Below, in pieces: positions 22,897 through 33,434 of a stretch of 64,000 bases of DNA; within the stretch, counting starts at the first letter, position 1, and every line of letters begins with the position of its first letter. The stretch lies in contig ML986581.1 in assembly GCA_010094045.1 (NCBI GenBank), positions 806,001 through 870,000 of the forward strand. Direction: 5' to 3'. The notes beneath the pieces were generated by a model, which saw only the letters and a program-made list of their open reading frames with translations, ran no database searches and was not told the DNA's origin. The stretch is from Lojkania enalia. Its lineage: Eukaryota; Ascomycota; Dothideomycetes; Pleosporales. The position numbers and the translations under genes were made by a program.

Positions 22897-23620
22897 TCTT
22901 CAGAGCACCGCAACGAGAGAAGGACTGGGGAGGTGTAGACAGCGCGCCAGACATGGAAGGGAGAGACGACCAGAGGCGTGGTAAAAGGTTGCGCGGACGG
23001 TGTCGGTAGAGTCTAGGTGCCCAATGAGCGGGGACTGGCTGACAGGGCAGCACGCACGCCAAGGAACTGCTTGGGGGGACGCTTACTAGCAGGCACGCAA
23101 CTGAATTCACAAAGGAGAAGAATCAGTTAAACAATAATGCTAGGAGAACTCTCTGTCGCACCAGAAGAAGACCTGAATAGGAGCAAACCTCATGAGGGGT
23201 CGTGGGGTGCGTTCACACTTAGGTTGCGGCTGCTTGCGCGGGCTCGCGCTACTGCTCAAAGAAGCCTAGCCTATGCACCAGCCACAGCAAACTCCCCACT
23301 TCGGCCTTTGGAACCCCTCGAAAGCTCTAAAGAGATTCCAATTATTTAGCATTGCTCCTTCACCTTTACACCCCCGGCCACCCTCACACAAACTTTCTTT
23401 CTTTCCCGCACATACTAATAAACCACCTGCCGACCAGGTCTAGCATTCGCGAGGTCGATCGTTCGCGGTGTGCGAATATCGCGGTCCTGTCTACAACGTG
23501 GCGCTTGCACCCTCACTACACACCACCTTCTCCGCCCCCCTTGTAGACGGTAGTCCAAACCCGCTTCTGACAAAGGAGCCTCCCAACACGTTCTCTGCAA
23601 ATTTCCGCAAGCAAGCGGCC
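22897..23620. promoter_or_regulatory. Divergent promoter region, BZZ1 / DBP5
   Basis: 724 bp between two divergent starts. A pyrimidine-rich stretch around 23340-23440 precedes DBP5, consistent with its promoter/5' UTR. No other gene is seen. Confidence 0.5.
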
Positions 23621-25249
23621 ATGTCTACCGAAGCTCCAGAGACCGAAGTTCCCCATAGCGACGTCGCGGCTGCCCAGGTCGATGGCAGCGGTCCTCCAGG
23701 CAAAGGCTCAGAGTTGCAGGAAATCGAGGCCAACGTAGAGGTGAAGTTGGCGGATCTGCAAGCTGACCCTGACAACCCTCTGTTTTCTGCAAAGTCGTTC
23801 GAGCAGCTTAATCTGTAAGCCATTCATGATCTTCCATCCCAAGCTTTGAGCATGTGCTTTGTAATGAAGGAAATCTCGCTGACTATCATATAGGTCCGAG
23901 GGATTGCTAAAAGGCATTTCACAAATGGGATTCGTGAAGCCCTCCAAGATTCAAGAGAAGGCTCTGCCTTTGCTCCTTATGAACCCGCCTACTAACATGA
24001 TCGCTCAATCCCAATCCGGCACCGGAAAGACCGCTGCTTTCTCCCTCAACATCCTCTCTCGCATTAACGTAGACCTTGTCGCGCCCCAGGCTTTAGTCCT
24101 TGCTCCTAGCCGTGAGCTTGCGCGCCAGATACTTGGTGTTGTGACACATATGGGTCAATTCATCTCAGGCTTGAAAACCCAGGCTGCTATTCCTGATCCA
24201 ACCAAGAGGGGCCAGAAATATGAGTCTCATGTCCTTGTTGGAACTCCGGGAACAGCTATGGATATGATTCGGAGGAAACTTATCGAAGCTAAGGACATCA
24301 AGATCCTGGTGCTTGATGAAGCGGACAACATGCTCGATCAACAAGGTCTTGGGGAACAATGCACCCGAGTCAAACAGTGAGGCAGTTCATTTCAACCTCT
24401 CGTTACAATCACTAATCATCACAGGATGCTGCCCAGGAACATTCAGACTGTTCTCTTTTCGGCGACATTCCCGCAGAAGGTCATTGACTATGCCAACAAA
24501 TTTGCACCGAATGCGAACGTCTTGACCCTCGCGCATGAAGAGCTCACCATTGAAGGTATTAAGCAGTTGTACATCGATATTGACAAGGACAATGACAAGT
24601 ACTCAACACTACTCAAGTTCTATGGTCTGATGACCCAAGCTTCATCAATCATATTCGTGCGGGTAGGTGATTCCCATCGAGATTTATGTTCAAAGTTAAT
24701 CAATGTAGACTCGTCAAACTGCCCAGGAACTTGAAAAACGCATGGTAAGCGAGGGACATAAGGTTGCTCAACTGAGTGGTGCATTGGAAGGTCCGGAACG
24801 AGATAGGATTATCGACGACTTTAGGGCCGGACGGGCTAAAGTCCTCATTACAACCAATGTCCTTGCTCGAGGTATCGATGTCGAATCGGTGACAATGGTC
24901 ATCAACTATGTAAGCCTACGTTAGGGATGCTTTAGTGACGACTTTCATTAATACTGTGCAGGACGTTCCCACTGATGCGCGAGGCAATCCGGATCCAGAG
25001 ACATATCTCCACCGAATTGGTCGTACTGGTCGATTTGGCCGTGTGGGTGTAGCTTTGACATTCGTCCATGACCGAAAGAGCTGGGAGCAACTTAACCTTA
25101 TTGCTCGTTACTTCAAGACCGACCTATTTCCGATCGACACTAGTGACTGGGATGCTGTTGAAGAGATGATCCAGAAGGTTATTCGGAGTTCACGTGCCGG
25201 AAAGAGTACCAAGGAGATGACTGAAATGATCACAGGAGAAGCGGAGTAG
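23621..25249 (+). CDS. DBP5: ATP-dependent DEAD-box RNA helicase DBP5
   Basis: mRNA-export helicase of the nuclear pore's cytoplasmic face, about 467 residues. Five exons: 23621-23814, 23894-24376, 24425-24662, 24709-24909 and 24962-25249. Motifs in order: Q-motif region ([15 protein letters not shown]), motif [11 protein letters not shown], Ia APSRELA, Ib GTPG, motif [10 protein letters not shown] (near residue 206), motif III FSATFP, then [16 protein letters not shown] motif V ([16 protein letters not shown]) and [12 protein letters not shown]. The tail [15 protein letters not shown] is Dbp5-like. The start ATG at 23621 ([14 protein letters not shown]) follows a pyrimidine-rich leader; upstream frame without ATG is UTR. 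Splice sites are all GT..AG and in phase. Identity is firm. Confidence 0.95.
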
Positions 25250-26032
25250 ACTCGAGTAAAAAGTTGAAGAACGAAGGCAAGGACAAAAGGCGAGGACTCA
25301 ACGAAGGCCCGCAGAAGGGAGCAACGCCTACCACAAGCAATCTGCTTGCAAATTATACACAATTCGACCCGGTTACTGTAAGATTCGGCGTTGCTTTTTT
25401 TGCATCGCGTGATGTTATCTAATGCACATGAAACGAGTTCTTTGCGAGCGAGCATGACTATTGGAATAGGGCGCATTATGCAAGATGAATTCAAATAGAA
25501 AATGAATGAACTGAGATACCCGTGGCTTGGATATTATTCTTGTCTTTTCTCACTTAATTCGTGAAGTCTATGTCATGCCCGACTTCGGAAGTATATATGT
25601 TCGGACGCAACTATAGTTGGTTAGACCGATGCGCCGAACAACCGCTCTTTCACGCCGCAGCTCTGATGGGCATGGGAGCTTAAACATCGGCTCGACGCGG
25701 GGTAAATGCATTTTTAATCCCGTAGAGACGACCTCGTCTTGGGTTTATCTTCAAGCAAAGCAGATGCACCTTAGTTGTACAAGATCCATCTTATAGGTCA
25801 GTCGCTCTCCACACTTTAAACAGGCTGGAGCTCGGCTCGCGTCAACGGGCCCTGCAATCACGTTTTTCTACACTACTGTCCGCCTAACTTCCAGAAACTG
25901 TTCGCCTCCGTTTTCTAGACGAATTGCATTCTTAATTCGCGAGAGAGAGATCTACTATTCTCTAGCTAATGGAGCATTATCCGCAGATCGCGACAGCCAC
26001 GGCACGCCGTGGTAGTGAACCCGTTGTCGAGG
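25250..26032. other. Intergenic region, no gene seen
   Basis: About 780 bp holding the 3' UTR of DBP5 and the promoter of the DUF202 gene. Nothing further is recognised. Confidence 0.5.
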
Positions 26033-27022
26033 ATGGCGGACCGGACAGCCACCGAAGGCCAAGCGAGTGAGAGACATAAACAATTACCGTTGGCGGAGCA
26101 AGGACAGTCATCACCGAGAGAACAGGGTTTAAATGGGAGTCCGGGCGAGAGCTTCGAGAGGAAAAGTACACGCAGCGTAGTATTCCAAAACTCAAATTCA
26201 CATTCGCAATCTCCAAATGATGCTATGGCTGGAGCTGGGGCTCGGAAACGCAATTCTCGACCCTATAACGCAGATGCTGCAGAGGGGATAAGCTCTGCGG
26301 ATGAGAGCGCGTCGATAATCAAGCATGCGAGGGGGAATCAGATGGATTATCAGGCTATATCTCCTAACCTCGAAGCGACGAGTTCTGGAGTTGCGGGGGA
26401 TGGAACGACGAGTCAAGCGGACGGGATACGAGAACAGCAATTAAGAGAGGAAAGGGAGGCGCAGAGGGCAGCCGCTGACACGGAAAGAAGGGAGCGTGGG
26501 TGGTGGAGAAAACAGCTGGAAAAGTATGGCAGCGTGGAGCTGGACAATAAGGGGAGTGTTGCCAGAGATCATCTTGCTCTTGGTATGTGTACTCAATTCC
26601 CTCGGCCCGACCCTAATCTTACTCTCAGATTAGAGTACAGATGATGCTAATAGGATTCCGCAGAGCGTACGTTCCTGGCCTGGCTCCGCACCTCCCTCGC
26701 TTTCGCATCGATCGGCATAGCAATAACCCAACTTTTCCGTCTCAACACCACAATTGCCCCTCCCAACGACGACTCCTCGTCCTCTCCCCAAGCTAGACTC
26801 CGCCATGTCGGCAAGCCCCTCGGCGCAACATTCATCGGAGTCTCGGTCGCCATACTATTCATCGGCTTCCACAGATACTTCGAGGCGCAACATTATGTAA
26901 TAAGAGGGAAGTTTCCCGCGAGTAGGGGCAGTGTGTTGTTTATCACGCTTGTGACCGGCGCGCTGATTACTAGTAGCTTGGTCGTGATATTGGCGATTGC
27001 GCCTAAGGCTTTTGAGAACTAG
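26033..27022 (+). CDS. DUF202-domain membrane protein
   Basis: Two exons, 26033-26582 and 26664-27022 (intron 81 nt), about 302 residues. The first 180 residues are hydrophilic, disordered and charged; residues after DHLAL begin the DUF202 domain with the characteristic ERTFLAWLRTSLAFASIGIAI, then two more membrane segments (GATFIGVSVAILFIGFHRYFE and SVLFITLVTGALITSSLVVIL). DUF202 proteins include the membrane part of fungal vacuolar transporter chaperone subunits and bacterial YidH-like proteins; this one lacks the SPX and polyphosphate-synthase domains, so no VTC role is claimed. The start ATG (MADRTATEG) is the first in frame; an upstream ATG at 25969 is in another frame. Family firm, function unknown. 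Confidence 0.82.
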
Positions 27023-27758
27023 GAAGATATAGTTCAAGGATATGATGGTTGTGTTGCCTAGAGTCGAGGAACATTTCCTGTAGTGTTGCATTTGCATGAA
27101 ATGGATGTATGAGGAGTAAGTTTGGTTATTGGTGTCGGCATATCGTCCAGTGCCTTCGTAGGATACGCTCTATTTCTTAGAGTTAGATCTCAGCATATAT
27201 ACATAGGGCATTGGCGTACGAGGGGAAGGGATCGGAATAATATTAGTAATCTATTCGAACAGAGCCTCATATCACAACTCCAAGAGTGTATTGGACCGTT
27301 CTTAGAGACTTGTTCGACATCCTCTTCTCAAATATTGCGCTATACTAGTTCACCACTCACTTCCAATCCCAGTTTATAATTGTGGAAAAAGACCNNNNNN
27401 NNNNNNNNNNNNNNNNNNNNNNNNNNNNNNNNNNNNNNNNNNNNNNNNNNNNNNNNNNNNNNNNNNNNNNNNNNNNNNNNNNNNAAAAAAAAAAAAAAAA
27501 AATTTGAACTTTGCAAAACTTGATTTCTCGCCATACAAGCAAATACACCGCACAGCAGCTATCCAGCCTAGTAGGACATCGCATCATGAACGATGGCCAT
27601 GGAGTACATTTGCACAACCCCACATTCCAAAAAAGAAAAAAGAATCGCTAAATCAGATGAATAAGGACGTTGAGGGCTCCCCAAAACGCCGCCCAATGAC
27701 CAATATCTAAGGGGGGAAGACTTAGAAAGAGTAAGATGGATAAAGATACAGCCTACAA
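27023..27758. other. Convergent intergenic region with assembly gap
   Basis: This lies between the DUF202 gene (+) and MNN9 (-). No gene is seen on either side of the gap. Confidence 0.6.
27395..27484. other. Assembly gap, 90 N
   Basis: Bases 27395-27484 are undetermined. The gap runs directly into A18 (27485-27502), so a homopolymer probably stopped the assembly, and the true length is unknown. Confidence 0.98.
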
Positions 27759-28928
27759 CTACTCGTTATAGTGATATACCTGAATATGGTTAGTTATCAT
27801 ATATATGCGAGAGTAGGGGGTAGGCGGCCTTACTAGATAATTGGGCAATCCAAAGCTCTCCCAATTCAACCTTTTCGCCATCTTAGCAAACCCTTCTGTC
27901 TCAATGAGATGGTAAAAAGCGAAAGGTGGGAACATGGCCCCATCCCTATGTACATCAGCCTTTACAAGCAATGTTGCTCCTCCGACTCCATCTAGTTTAA
28001 CCTTCAGCCGCGGATCTGCAGACGCATCATACATCATGGCCATCAGGCTACGGTAGGTCGGCATCTTATCGTATCCCTCAAGGAGAATGTCATCCTTGCC
28101 CATCTTAGCGGCAAGCTCTTTTGCTACGGGGCTGTCTATCCAATTGTTGAAATCGTAAGGCCTAATGTCCATTGTCTTCTTGTTATCGTCATAGTAGCGC
28201 TGGAAGCAATTCGGGGCGATGATGGGTACGTCGTAGGAGGCTAGGTCCTGGATCAAAGTCTCCGGGTATTCAACAATGTCAGAATCCATCCAGAGGACCC
28301 ACGACGTCGAGGGGCCGAGAGTTGTGAAAAGAAGCGAATTGCGCGCCTTCGCCATAGCTGCGCGTCGCGCCTTCTGGTTCTCCATCTTGTGCCTTTCTGC
28401 CTCGCTCTGGGTCTGTAGTGGAGACTCGGTGTCCTGTCTGAGGATGGTCACGCTGGCGAAGCGCTTGGTCTTTGGCCCGCCTTGGGTCTTAGTGACCTGG
28501 GCCTGCAATGCCGTGTACGCGGCATTCCCTTCTTTCGTCTTGGGGATAATGAATCCGAGTGAAATGAGCTCGTGCGGGTAATTGAGTTTCACCAGGTTGT
28601 CCCAGTACTCTTGGTAGAAGCGTGCGAGGGGCGTTAGAATGAGCACTGTCTCACGATTGCCCACGGGATCCCGGGATGTGGTCAAATTGTTCATGTAGTA
28701 GTGGACGACGGGCGGTGCCGCGGGGGGCTCGTTGGACTTGGATTTGCGGAAGGGTAGTGAGGGCGGCGAGAGCACATTGGAGGCAGTTCCCCCCGTGGGC
28801 TGGTTCGCGGCGCTCAAGGAGGCGTCATTTCCGGATGAAAAGAAGAAGATGAAGAAGCCTATACACAGGATGCCGGCTAGGACGATGGTGATGGGGTTCT
28901 GGCGACGTAACGAGCGTGGGGCGGGCAT
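27759..28928 (-). CDS. MNN9: Mannan polymerase subunit MNN9 (GT62 alpha-1,6-mannosyltransferase)
   Basis: Golgi mannosyltransferase that extends the alpha-1,6 mannan backbone of N-glycans. Type II membrane layout: short basic tail (MPAPRSLRRQNP), a membrane anchor at about 12-30 (ITIVLAGILCIGFFIFFF), a stem, then the GT62 domain with LILTPLARFYQEYWDNL, ILRQDTESPLQTQSEAERH, the DxD motif in LWMDSDIVEYP (near 217) and DGVGGATLLVKADVHRDGAM. The gene has a terminal intron, 27833-27780 (54 nt, GTAAGG..TTCAG), leaving a last exon of only seven codons (VYHYNE and stop). Spliced length is 371 residues. The intron is in frame and stop-free, so the unspliced frame also runs to the same stop with 18 extra residues; the spliced end (LPNYLVYHYNE) matches the family. 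Confidence 0.94.
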   Translation of the reverse strand: MPAPRSLRRQNPITIVLAGILCIGFFIFFFSSGNDASLSAANQPTGGTASNVLSPPSLPFRKSKSNEPPAAPPVVHYYMNNLTTSRDPVGNRETVLILTPLARFYQEYWDNLVKLNYPHELISLGFIIPKTKEGNAAYTALQAQVTKTQGGPKTKRFASVTILRQDTESPLQTQSEAERHKMENQKARRAAMAKARNSLLFTTLGPSTSWVLWMDSDIVEYPETLIQDLASYDVPIIAPNCFQRYYDDNKKTMDIRPYDFNNWIDSPVAKELAAKMGKDDILLEGYDKMPTYRSLMAMMYDASADPRLKVKLDGVGGATLLVKADVHRDGAMFPPFAFYHLIETEGFAKMAKRLNWESFGLPNYLVRPPTPYSRIYMITNHIQVYHYNE

Positions 28929-29500
28929 GGTGCGAGGAGGGAGAAGGCGAACCTAGGTTGCCAAAGATATCGGAACCTATGGCGAGGGCATCAGCGGTCA
29001 GAAGCGGACTGGCCGGTCGAAGTGTTGCGGACGGGCGACGTGTGCTGTGCGAGGGGGAGCTGGTGGTGGTTGTGAAAGGTGGCCAAGCGGGCTCAAAAAA
29101 GTCGACGGAGGTCGTAAGCAGCGGACGCCAGACGCAGGATACGGGGCCCGCGCAGCGCACGATGAATGAACCAGGCAAAAGGGCAGCGTGGAAGCAAGCG
29201 CGGTTGATTGCAGGGGCTGCAGCTGCCGGGATGCCAGGATACCAGGAGGGACAGGCCACCGTCGTCGTCGTCGTCGTCGTCGCCGTCTTGCACGGCTCCA
29301 ATCGATGGCACCCCCTACGGCGCGAATCATCGGGGTTGGTGCAGCAGATGGCCGCCGCGGCGTCTCGTTTGGTCTTGGCGGAAACTTTTTGGCTTTGACG
29401 TCGACTAGCCTGCACGCATCTGCTCTGCCCTTACATTCTTCTACGCCCGCACAATCTCACCCTCCCAGGGCCTTGATCATGGTCAATTGAGCCCCGACTA
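28929..29500. promoter_or_regulatory. Divergent promoter region, MNN9 / mitochondrial-type gene
   Basis: About 570 bp, GC-rich, between divergent starts. It contains a (GTC)7 tract at 29261-29282. Several long ORFs here are products of the skewed composition and trinucleotide repeat, and I reject them. Confidence 0.5.
29261..29282. repeat. (GTC)7 microsatellite
   Basis: Seven GTC units in the divergent promoter, immediately followed by an imperfect unit. Confidence 0.85.
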
Positions 29501-31323
29501 ATGCCTCCCCGGGTCGCGCGCCATTGCCACGTTCCGAGCTTGCTTCGCTCTGCCACCCGCCTCCCTCTTTGTCCCCGGCCACCGGAAGCTCCAGCATGCG
29601 GAGCGAGCTTTCGTCAATATGCGTCTAAATCTCCCAAAACGTTCTCATCGAAGTCGTTTAAGCCCAATAGTGCCATCATCATCCCCGCTTCCGCAGCGGG
29701 CGCCGTGAGTGGAGTCGCGCATGCACGAGATCTTGTTGGAGTCAGTCTGACCCCTTGTAGACGCCTGAAGCTGTTATAGAACGTATTCGTCCGCTCCACC
29801 CTGACGCCCATGGGAGACAGCGCCTGGCCGTCCTACTCCTAACCCCAGCTTTCGCATCATGGGCCAAGAACGATGATGGATTCATCAAGCCGGCACTGGA
29901 AAGGATGTTCGCGCCTATCTTCGCTTTGGATGGCTTTAATAGAGAAGTGAGGGCGCTGATCGCTGTGATCGACAAATTGCCGACGCCGGGAACTATACCT
30001 GATAATAGACAAGACAAGAGCGCACCAGAAGTAGAAGTTTCCAAACGCGTCCGAAGCTCCCCAATCGCGGGCGGAGGAAACGAGGGAATAGCATATACAG
30101 TGCTCAAATTTTCTGCCGAGACCCAATTGCCCCACACAGGCCCTGAGTCGGAACGTACAATCACCTTTGTCAATGCCGCCTGGAAGCAAGAAAATGGCAA
30201 GTGGTACTCAGACGCTGTTCAACTTCCGCTAGCAAATACTATCTTTCAGACTGGCACCCAAACCACCATGAGATATACGCAATGGCTCCGGAAGGAAGAG
30301 TCTCTGAAACTCGCCAAAGCCAACAATACACCCACTTTCAACGTCAGACTCAGAATAGAAACACATGACCCCGCTAATAAGCGATCAGCCCTAGCTATTC
30401 CTTTGATACCTTTGACTTTCCCACGCCTTGTCGAAGAAAGCATGGGCAATATCCTACGGCGGGTGACTGGTCCAGACAACAAGAGTATGACCGCTTCGCA
30501 GGAATTGGAATCGATTGTGCCTCAGTATTTTAAATGTCGAGGAGAACCGTCTCAGCCAATGACTGTCTGGGCCTTGTTGATACCGAAAGAGACTCATGAA
30601 TTCGTGCTTAAGGAAACCAATCGCATTCTTGGCCAAGGGCAATCTCCCGGAGGCACTAATTCTCCGGATGCCGTGGTCAATGCTTTCTCTACGCTGTGGA
30701 AAAGCGAACCGCCCCTTTGGAATGATTTGGTGGGAGCAGCTATTGCCAAAGGGGCACGGCTTCACCGTGTGCTAAGTGGCGGCGGAGGGTGGGGAAAGAA
30801 GGCAGGACTTTTATCTCTAGATCCTTCTTTCCGTAGGGAAGAATCTATGAAATCACAGAAGGACAACTATGCTTCTACAGGAACGGAGGATGCACCAGAT
30901 CTATTATCAGCTCTTCACACAATTGTGCATCCTGAAGATTCGATACAATTTTTTGTCTCTCCATCTAGTATTAGACCAGGAACTCATCCTGACAATGTTC
31001 AGTACAGGAAGCTTGACAAACTCTCAAAGCGACAGTGGAATTTCGAATTTGGAACAATTCCAAGTACTGCAGATTCGCTACAGAATGGCTCTAGTGAGCA
31101 CACCAACGATCGTGCTCCCGACTATCTTGTATTCAGAAATCGCTTCGGCGCATTGACGGAGGGACCAATGACACTCAAGCGCGAGGTAAGGTTGAAGGAG
31201 AGTGATCTACCCAAGGTTATTGGAGGAACAAATGTCGATGTCCCGCACACTCGCCTTAGCTATCATAGACCTGATACAGGAGTACGTTCTATTATCAATA
31301 CAGCCGAAAAATCTGTAATCTGA
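29501..31323 (+). CDS. Conserved-looking probable mitochondrial protein, function unknown
   Basis: Two exons, 29501-29704 and 29761-31323, joined by a 56-nt intron (GTGAGT..TGTAG) in phase 0, give about 588 residues. The N-terminus (MPPRVARHCHVPSLLRSATR.. FRQYASKSPK) is Arg/Ser-rich without acidic residues and contains a RQY/AS site, the look of a mitochondrial presequence. The body after residue 68 opens TPEAVIERIRPLHPD and AFASWAKNDDGF; later there is a glycine-rich LSGGGGWGKKAGLLSLDP segment around the middle and a C-terminal half that is mostly beta-like. I recall related fungal proteins annotated as V-type c subunit family, but nothing in this sequence resembles a proteolipid, so I give no function. 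The splice model is well supported by frame and by the continuous exon 2. Confidence 0.72.
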
Positions 31324-31350
31324 TTTTATTAGTTCATAGATGAGTCCATC

Positions 31351-32448
31351 GTGCCTAAAGTTGATCGAAGTGAGCTTCCGTTGGTAAGACTTTTATGCAT
31401 GCTTTGTCAAAGACCCAGAGCTAATTGCTCGAAGCATCGAACGTTCTTGGAACCGACACCATCATGCCTCGATGGGCTTCATCTGAATGGTTCGGCCTCC
31501 GACAGCAATGCGCCAGCATTCGTTCCTGTCAGGAGAGTCCAGTCGGAGCGTTCCAACAGGCCCAACAAGGTGCTCAACTCGGCGAAGAGTAGAAGGTTAA
31601 GGGCAGATAGCCACCGAACTGATACACATCGTCCCCAGGTGCAGAGCACCACAGCCGCCCTGGCAGACCTCCGCAAATACCTCCGGCAGATCTTAGCCTC
31701 CATCCGCCACCACTCACCCATCGTCCAATTAACCAATAAATCAGCTATCAATGTCTATCGCCTCCACATCATGCTTCGCTGGTGTCTTGGATCCATGATC
31801 ATGGACAGGAGAACACAACCTCTTCATCCCCTCATAGAAACTCTTGAAGAATGTTTTACAGAGTTGAGAGGGTTTAATAAAATTCTTTTTGCCCCTGCGG
31901 AGATTATGGACAAGATCGACATAAGGAACAAGTTGTATAAATTGGAGTTAAAGCATCGTTTCATGAGAAGTTTTATGCTGCGTGGCAAGGCAATGGACGG
32001 ACTGCCATATATGTATATCGATCATGATGGACAAATGGGTGGTTGGAGATGGATCGGACGAAAAAGAAAGTTGCGTCGCCTATTGACCAACCTGGATCTC
32101 GTCCGGAAACACAACGCCATGATGATCGTTAGGCCTGTGCTCCAATGCAAATATATAAGGACTCCGCGTCCTCGGAAACACGACTCTATGAATAAGGTCG
32201 TCAGATCTGTACCCCAGCGCAAATGTATCAAGACTCCAGTCAGAAAGGACTTGCGAAGGTCGTCAATTACCCGCGGCGGGATCCCTAGGGTACGATATTA
32301 TGCAACCTCAAGGCTACGGCATAGAAGAATAGTGAAGTGGAAAAGGGTCATAAGAAATCTGGTTGCGAGAGGGAGGGCCGAGAAAAGACGGATGGAGTTG
32401 AGGGAAGAGCTGCTTGGTAGAGTAGGGAAGTGGTTAAGGGGTGGATAA
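31351..32448 (+). CDS. Very basic hypothetical protein with internal 23-residue repeat
   Basis: Open frame of 365 codons starting only 27 nt after the previous stop; the first in-frame ATG is at 31399, giving about 349 residues. The protein is rich in Arg and Lys, most of all in its last 130 residues. A middle helical part (LADLRKYLRQILASIRHH; LIETLEECFTELRGF) is less charged. Bases 32104-32172 and 32173-32241 form an imperfect 69-bp direct repeat, so 23 residues are duplicated in frame (RKHNAMMIVRPVLQCKYIRTP and RKHDSMNKVVRSVPQRKCIKTP). I recognise no family. It may be a lineage-specific gene, an extension of the upstream transcript, or non-coding; retention of frame through the repeat is the main argument for coding. 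Confidence 0.4.
   Translation: MPKVDRSELPLVRLLCMLCQRPRANCSKHRTFLEPTPSCLDGLHLNGSASDSNAPAFVPVRRVQSERSNRPNKVLNSAKSRRLRADSHRTDTHRPQVQSTTAALADLRKYLRQILASIRHHSPIVQLTNKSAINVYRLHIMLRWCLGSMIMDRRTQPLHPLIETLEECFTELRGFNKILFAPAEIMDKIDIRNKLYKLELKHRFMRSFMLRGKAMDGLPYMYIDHDGQMGGWRWIGRKRKLRRLLTNLDLVRKHNAMMIVRPVLQCKYIRTPRPRKHDSMNKVVRSVPQRKCIKTPVRKDLRRSSITRGGIPRVRYYATSRLRHRRIVKWKRVIRNLVARGRAEKRRMELREELLGRVGKWLRGG
32104..32241 (+). repeat. Two imperfect 69-bp direct repeats
   Basis: Copies start at 32104 and 32173, both beginning CGGAAACAC. Spacing is exactly 23 codons, so the reading frame of the basic ORF is kept. Confidence 0.7.
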
Positions 32449-33434
32449 AGAAGGTTTCTATAAAGGAAAGTGCTGCTCATGTATATGCTAGCGGCTTGTA
32501 TATATATGTTATATTTGCATAGACGCTGTATTGGGCGTCTAACAAGGCGATTGCCAAGGGTCAGGTATAAAGTGCATCATTACATGTTGTTAGTATATAC
32601 ATCTCAATTCTATGTAAATAGACGAGTCATTTACGTAGACTGTATCATGGTCTCTTCATTCCATGCTTCTCGAATCCCCTTCGGGGATATATGTCTCTGT
32701 CTCCTTTCTACCTTCCACACAAAAATAACTAGATATCCAGAATTCTAATCCCAAACATACCATGATTAGAATTAATAGCTGTGTGATACACAGAAATATC
32801 CTAGCTTCGAAACTTTTTTAAAGAGTCATATGTGATCCAAAATATTCTCTACTGCTGCCTGTCTATAGAAACTGGATTGTGCAATAAATTCAGAAGCCCG
32901 CGCTTTACACTCCGTCCGATTTGGTCAGAGAAAGGAACCAAGGGCCGATTAAATAAGGAAACGGATACTATATTGTTCGATATAGCAGATAGGCTGTGAA
33001 GCACTGTCTCTCTTCGATCTACCGTCCTAGTTCTTAGTCACAAAAGCATTAACTTCAAGAGCTTCTATAATCTGTTCAGACGGGAGCCTTCTCCGTCGGT
33101 ATCCCCACGCCTTTTATCAATCTCAAGGACCCCCTGAAATTGAAATTGCACTACACTGGTATAAGTAGAAAGTAGTTATTCAACTAGATGTTCGTACATG
33201 CGCACACGGAATATATTGAACTCCGAATTCTACTCGAATACCAAGATATTCTTTCGCCATCGAAAACGATCCAAAATATTATAGCAATTCCATTTTTATA
33301 GATATAACGGCATTTTCAATGCCACATACATTTTGCTTTTGTCTTCGCATACGACGTAGGATTCGAGAATGGCGAGCATCAGCGCACTGTACTTGGAAAC
33401 ACTTCTGTTTCGTTCATTCTCCTGTCCCTCATGT
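32449..33434. other. AT-rich intergenic region, no gene seen
   Basis: About 1 kb, AT-rich between 32450 and 33300, between convergent genes. No recognisable ORF, repeat or RNA gene. Confidence 0.55.

Noticed and set aside
28825..29490. Several overlapping ORFs on both strands upstream of MNN9
   Set aside because: GC-rich composition and the (GTC)7 repeat open all frames. They overlap the MNN9 start, and none has a recognisable domain.
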